Assembly: GCA_963204845.1 (NCBI GenBank)
Contig: CAUJIL010000099.1
Location: forward strand, 1 to 7,949
DNA length: 7,949 nt
Direction: 5' to 3'
Source: Pseudomonadota bacterium
Lineage (GTDB): Bacteria > Pseudomonadota > Gammaproteobacteria > Pseudomonadales > UBA5518
A program made the translations under genes and the position numbers. The notes under the pieces are model-generated. The model saw only the letters and a program-made list of their open reading frames with translations, was not told the origin of the DNA and searched no databases. Position 1 is the stretch's first letter. The number at the start of each line of letters is the position of its first letter. Positions 6,895-7,949 of this stretch are shown here, in pieces.

Positions 6895-6907
6895 CGCTAT
6901 CATAGCG
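6895..6907 (+). promoter_or_regulatory. Possible -10 element in a palindrome upstream of the hydratase gene
   Basis: TATCAT at 6898-6903 matches five of six bases of the sigma-70 -10 consensus and lies 48 bp before the ATG, giving a leader of about 40 nt. It is embedded in the palindrome CGCTAT-C-ATAGCG (6895-6907), so a dimeric protein bound there would cover the promoter. The other strand reads TATGAT (6899-6904), also five of six, so the element could serve either direction. No convincing -35 box lies 16-18 bp upstream on the plus strand, which suggests an activator-dependent promoter or a chance match. Confidence 0.3.
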
Positions 6908-6951
6908 CGCCTCGACACCTTCGCTAAACCATCGCGACACAGGAGCAGCCG

Positions 6952-7416
6952 ATGAAACAGTACCGATTCGACGACGTTGAGGCCCTGCAGGAACTCGTTT
7001 CGCCGGACTTCGGCGCCTGGAGCGCCGAACTCGAGATCACGCAGGAGCTGATCGACCGCTTCGCCGATCTGTCGGGCGACGATTACTGGATCCACACCGA
7101 TCCCGAGCGCTGCAAGACGCAAAGCCCCTTCGGCACCACGATCGCGCACGGTTTCCTGACGCTCGCGCTGCTGCCGAAGATGAAGCAGCAACCCACCTAC
7201 GAACTGACCGGCTACAACAATATCCTGAACTACGGCTCCGACAAGCTGCGCTTCACCGGCGCGGTGCCGGTGGGCAGCCGCATCCACTCGCGCAGCCGCG
7301 TCAAATCGGTCGAGCGCCTGCCCAAGGGCACGCGGCTGACGATCGAGACCAACGTGCACGTGGTAGGCCAGGAGCGCCCGGCGCTGGTCTACGAACTGGT
7401 CGCGATCTACATGTGA
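6952..7416 (+). CDS. MaoC/NodN-like (R)-specific enoyl-CoA hydratase
   Basis: Single hot-dog-fold protein of 154 residues, within the usual 140-160 for stand-alone MaoC hydratases. The hydratase-2 motif is FADLSGDDYWIHTDPERC at 37-54, with the catalytic pair D43 and H48 spaced as in mycobacterial Rv0130. It is followed by FGTTIAHGFLTLALLP (60-75), the conserved helix block of NodN-like members, and INYG/LNYGSDKLRF-type strand residues at 92-101. The reaction would be addition of water to a trans-2-enoyl-CoA to give the (3R)-hydroxyacyl-CoA. The ATG has AGGAG 7 nt upstream. It is transcribed away from the thiolase-SDR operon, sharing a 245-bp intergenic region, and is convergent with a second SDR gene 13 bp beyond its stop. 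Together with the neighbouring dehydrogenase and thiolase it fits an R-route beta-oxidation. An acyl-carrier-protein substrate or polyester precursor supply are alternatives. Confidence 0.88.
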   Translation: MKQYRFDDVEALQELVSPDFGAWSAELEITQELIDRFADLSGDDYWIHTDPERCKTQSPFGTTIAHGFLTLALLPKMKQQPTYELTGYNNILNYGSDKLRFTGAVPVGSRIHSRSRVKSVERLPKGTRLTIETNVHVVGQERPALVYELVAIYM

Positions 7417-7427
7417 TTACAGGCTTC

Positions 7428-7451
7428 GCTCAGGCGCCCCGGCGCCTGGGC
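7428..7451. terminator. Inverted repeat between convergent genes, possible shared terminator
   Basis: CAGGCGCC (7431-7438), a CC loop, and GGCGCCTG (7441-7448) form an 8-bp perfect arm pair. On the plus strand it extends to 11 pairs with a U-G pair and two G-C pairs (7428-7430 with 7449-7451). It starts 11 bp after the hydratase stop codon and covers the stop and last codons of the opposing SDR gene, so it could end plus-strand transcription. No T-run follows on either strand, and stems of this size arise easily in GC-rich DNA, so the terminator role is tentative. Confidence 0.35.
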
Positions 7452-7949
7452 TGCCACTCCGGGACCAGGTTCAGCTTCAGGCACTGCGGCTGTGCCGCCA
7501 CCGTCTGCCCGTTCAGTTCGCGCGCCTCCGGCGCCGTCGCCAGCCACGCGACCACCGACGCCGGCACCGACATCGGCGCGCCGCCACCGTCGGCGAACTG
7601 CGAGAATGCCTCGCGGTCGGCGCGCATTTCCATCGCCTCGGTGATGACCAGGCCCGGCTCCATGTTGAAAAACTGCAGCGGCGTGTCCGCGTACTCGACC
7701 TTCAGCACGCCGACCATGCGGATCAGCGCGGCCTTCGACGCCGAGTACGCGAAACCCCAGCCGCCCCGCCCGGCCGGCGCCGGCGGATCCATCATCGCCG
7801 CCGCCGATACCACGTTGACGACGGTGCCGGAACCGGCCTCGATCATGCGCGGCACCACGCGCTGGATCGCGTGCACGTTCGCGAACACGTTGCCGAGGAA
7901 CATGTCGTGGAACTGCTGCTCGGTGAGGTCCCTGATCCCCGACATCACG
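7430..7949 (-). CDS. Short-chain dehydrogenase, C-terminal part (cut by window edge)
   Basis: The last 172 or so codons of an SDR; the N-terminal cofactor-binding half (TGxxxGxG, NNAG) lies beyond the right edge. The GTG at 7946-7948 is simply the first whole codon, not a supported start. In the visible part, the structural Asn of the fourth helix is N20 in GNVFANVH, the presumed catalytic Ser is S48 (NVVSAAA), and YSASK gives Y68 and K72. Ser and Tyr are about 20 residues apart rather than the usual 13, owing to a Pro/Gly-rich insert (about 54-64, PPAPAGRGGWG). MEPGLVITEAME is the usual PG motif and substrate-loop region. The C-terminus ends in a basic PRRRGA tail. The substrate cannot be told. 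It is convergent with the hydratase gene, stop codons 13 bp apart, so it belongs to a separate minus-strand unit entering from the right. Confidence 0.85.
   Translation of the reverse strand, partial: VMSGIRDLTEQQFHDMFLGNVFANVHAIQRVVPRMIEAGSGTVVNVVSAAAMMDPPAPAGRGGWGFAYSASKAALIRMVGVLKVEYADTPLQFFNMEPGLVITEAMEMRADREAFSQFADGGGAPMSVPASVVAWLATAPEARELNGQTVAAQPQCLKLNLVPEWQPRRRGA

Noticed and set aside
6859..7359. Minus-strand open frame opposite the hydratase gene
   Set aside because: It is the complement of a convincing MaoC protein with a ribosome site and catalytic motif, and its own translation shows no domain.

Overview
The window is GC-rich throughout and tightly packed with genes in proteobacterial style: strong GGAG-type ribosome sites, short intergenic gaps and stop-to-start spacings of 13-15 bp. 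The RND pump with a periplasmic adaptor implies a Gram-negative host. My best guess is a high-GC gammaproteobacterium of the kind that degrades steroids or other polycyclic or branched acids. That taxonomic call is inference and weak.

From left to right there are four zones. (1) Positions 1-56 hold two tandem 30-bp-period hairpin repeats built like REP elements (GTAG foot plus stem-loop). The GTAG of the inner copy supplies the stop codon of the neighbouring pump gene. (2) Positions 52-4464, minus strand, hold a two-gene efflux operon: a membrane-fusion adaptor (3274-4464) followed by an HAE1-type RND transporter (52-3258). No outer-membrane channel gene is visible. (3) Positions 4609-6706, minus strand, hold a two-gene catabolic operon: a thiolase closely resembling the steroid side-chain thiolase FadA5 (5528-6706), then an HSD17B4-like short-chain dehydrogenase (4609-5514). 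A strong hairpin with a UUCG loop at 4561-4596 separates it from the efflux operon. (4) A 245-bp divergent promoter region (6707-6951) carries palindromes. From it a MaoC/NodN-type hydratase gene (6952-7416) runs on the plus strand, convergent with the C-terminal part of another short-chain dehydrogenase (7430-7949, minus, cut by the window edge).

The MaoC hydratase, the HSD17B4-like dehydrogenase and the thiolase would together carry out hydration, oxidation and thiolysis: the last three steps of a beta-oxidation turn through (3R)-hydroxyacyl-CoA. This is the same chemistry that peroxisomal MFE-2 plus thiolase performs. The acyl-CoA dehydrogenase and ligase needed to start the turn are not in the window. 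The adjacent pump could export a toxic substrate or intermediate, but that link rests on proximity only. I see no RNA genes, CRISPR array, transposase, phage gene or integron. The window looks like chromosomal catabolic/efflux DNA rather than a new defence or mobile system.
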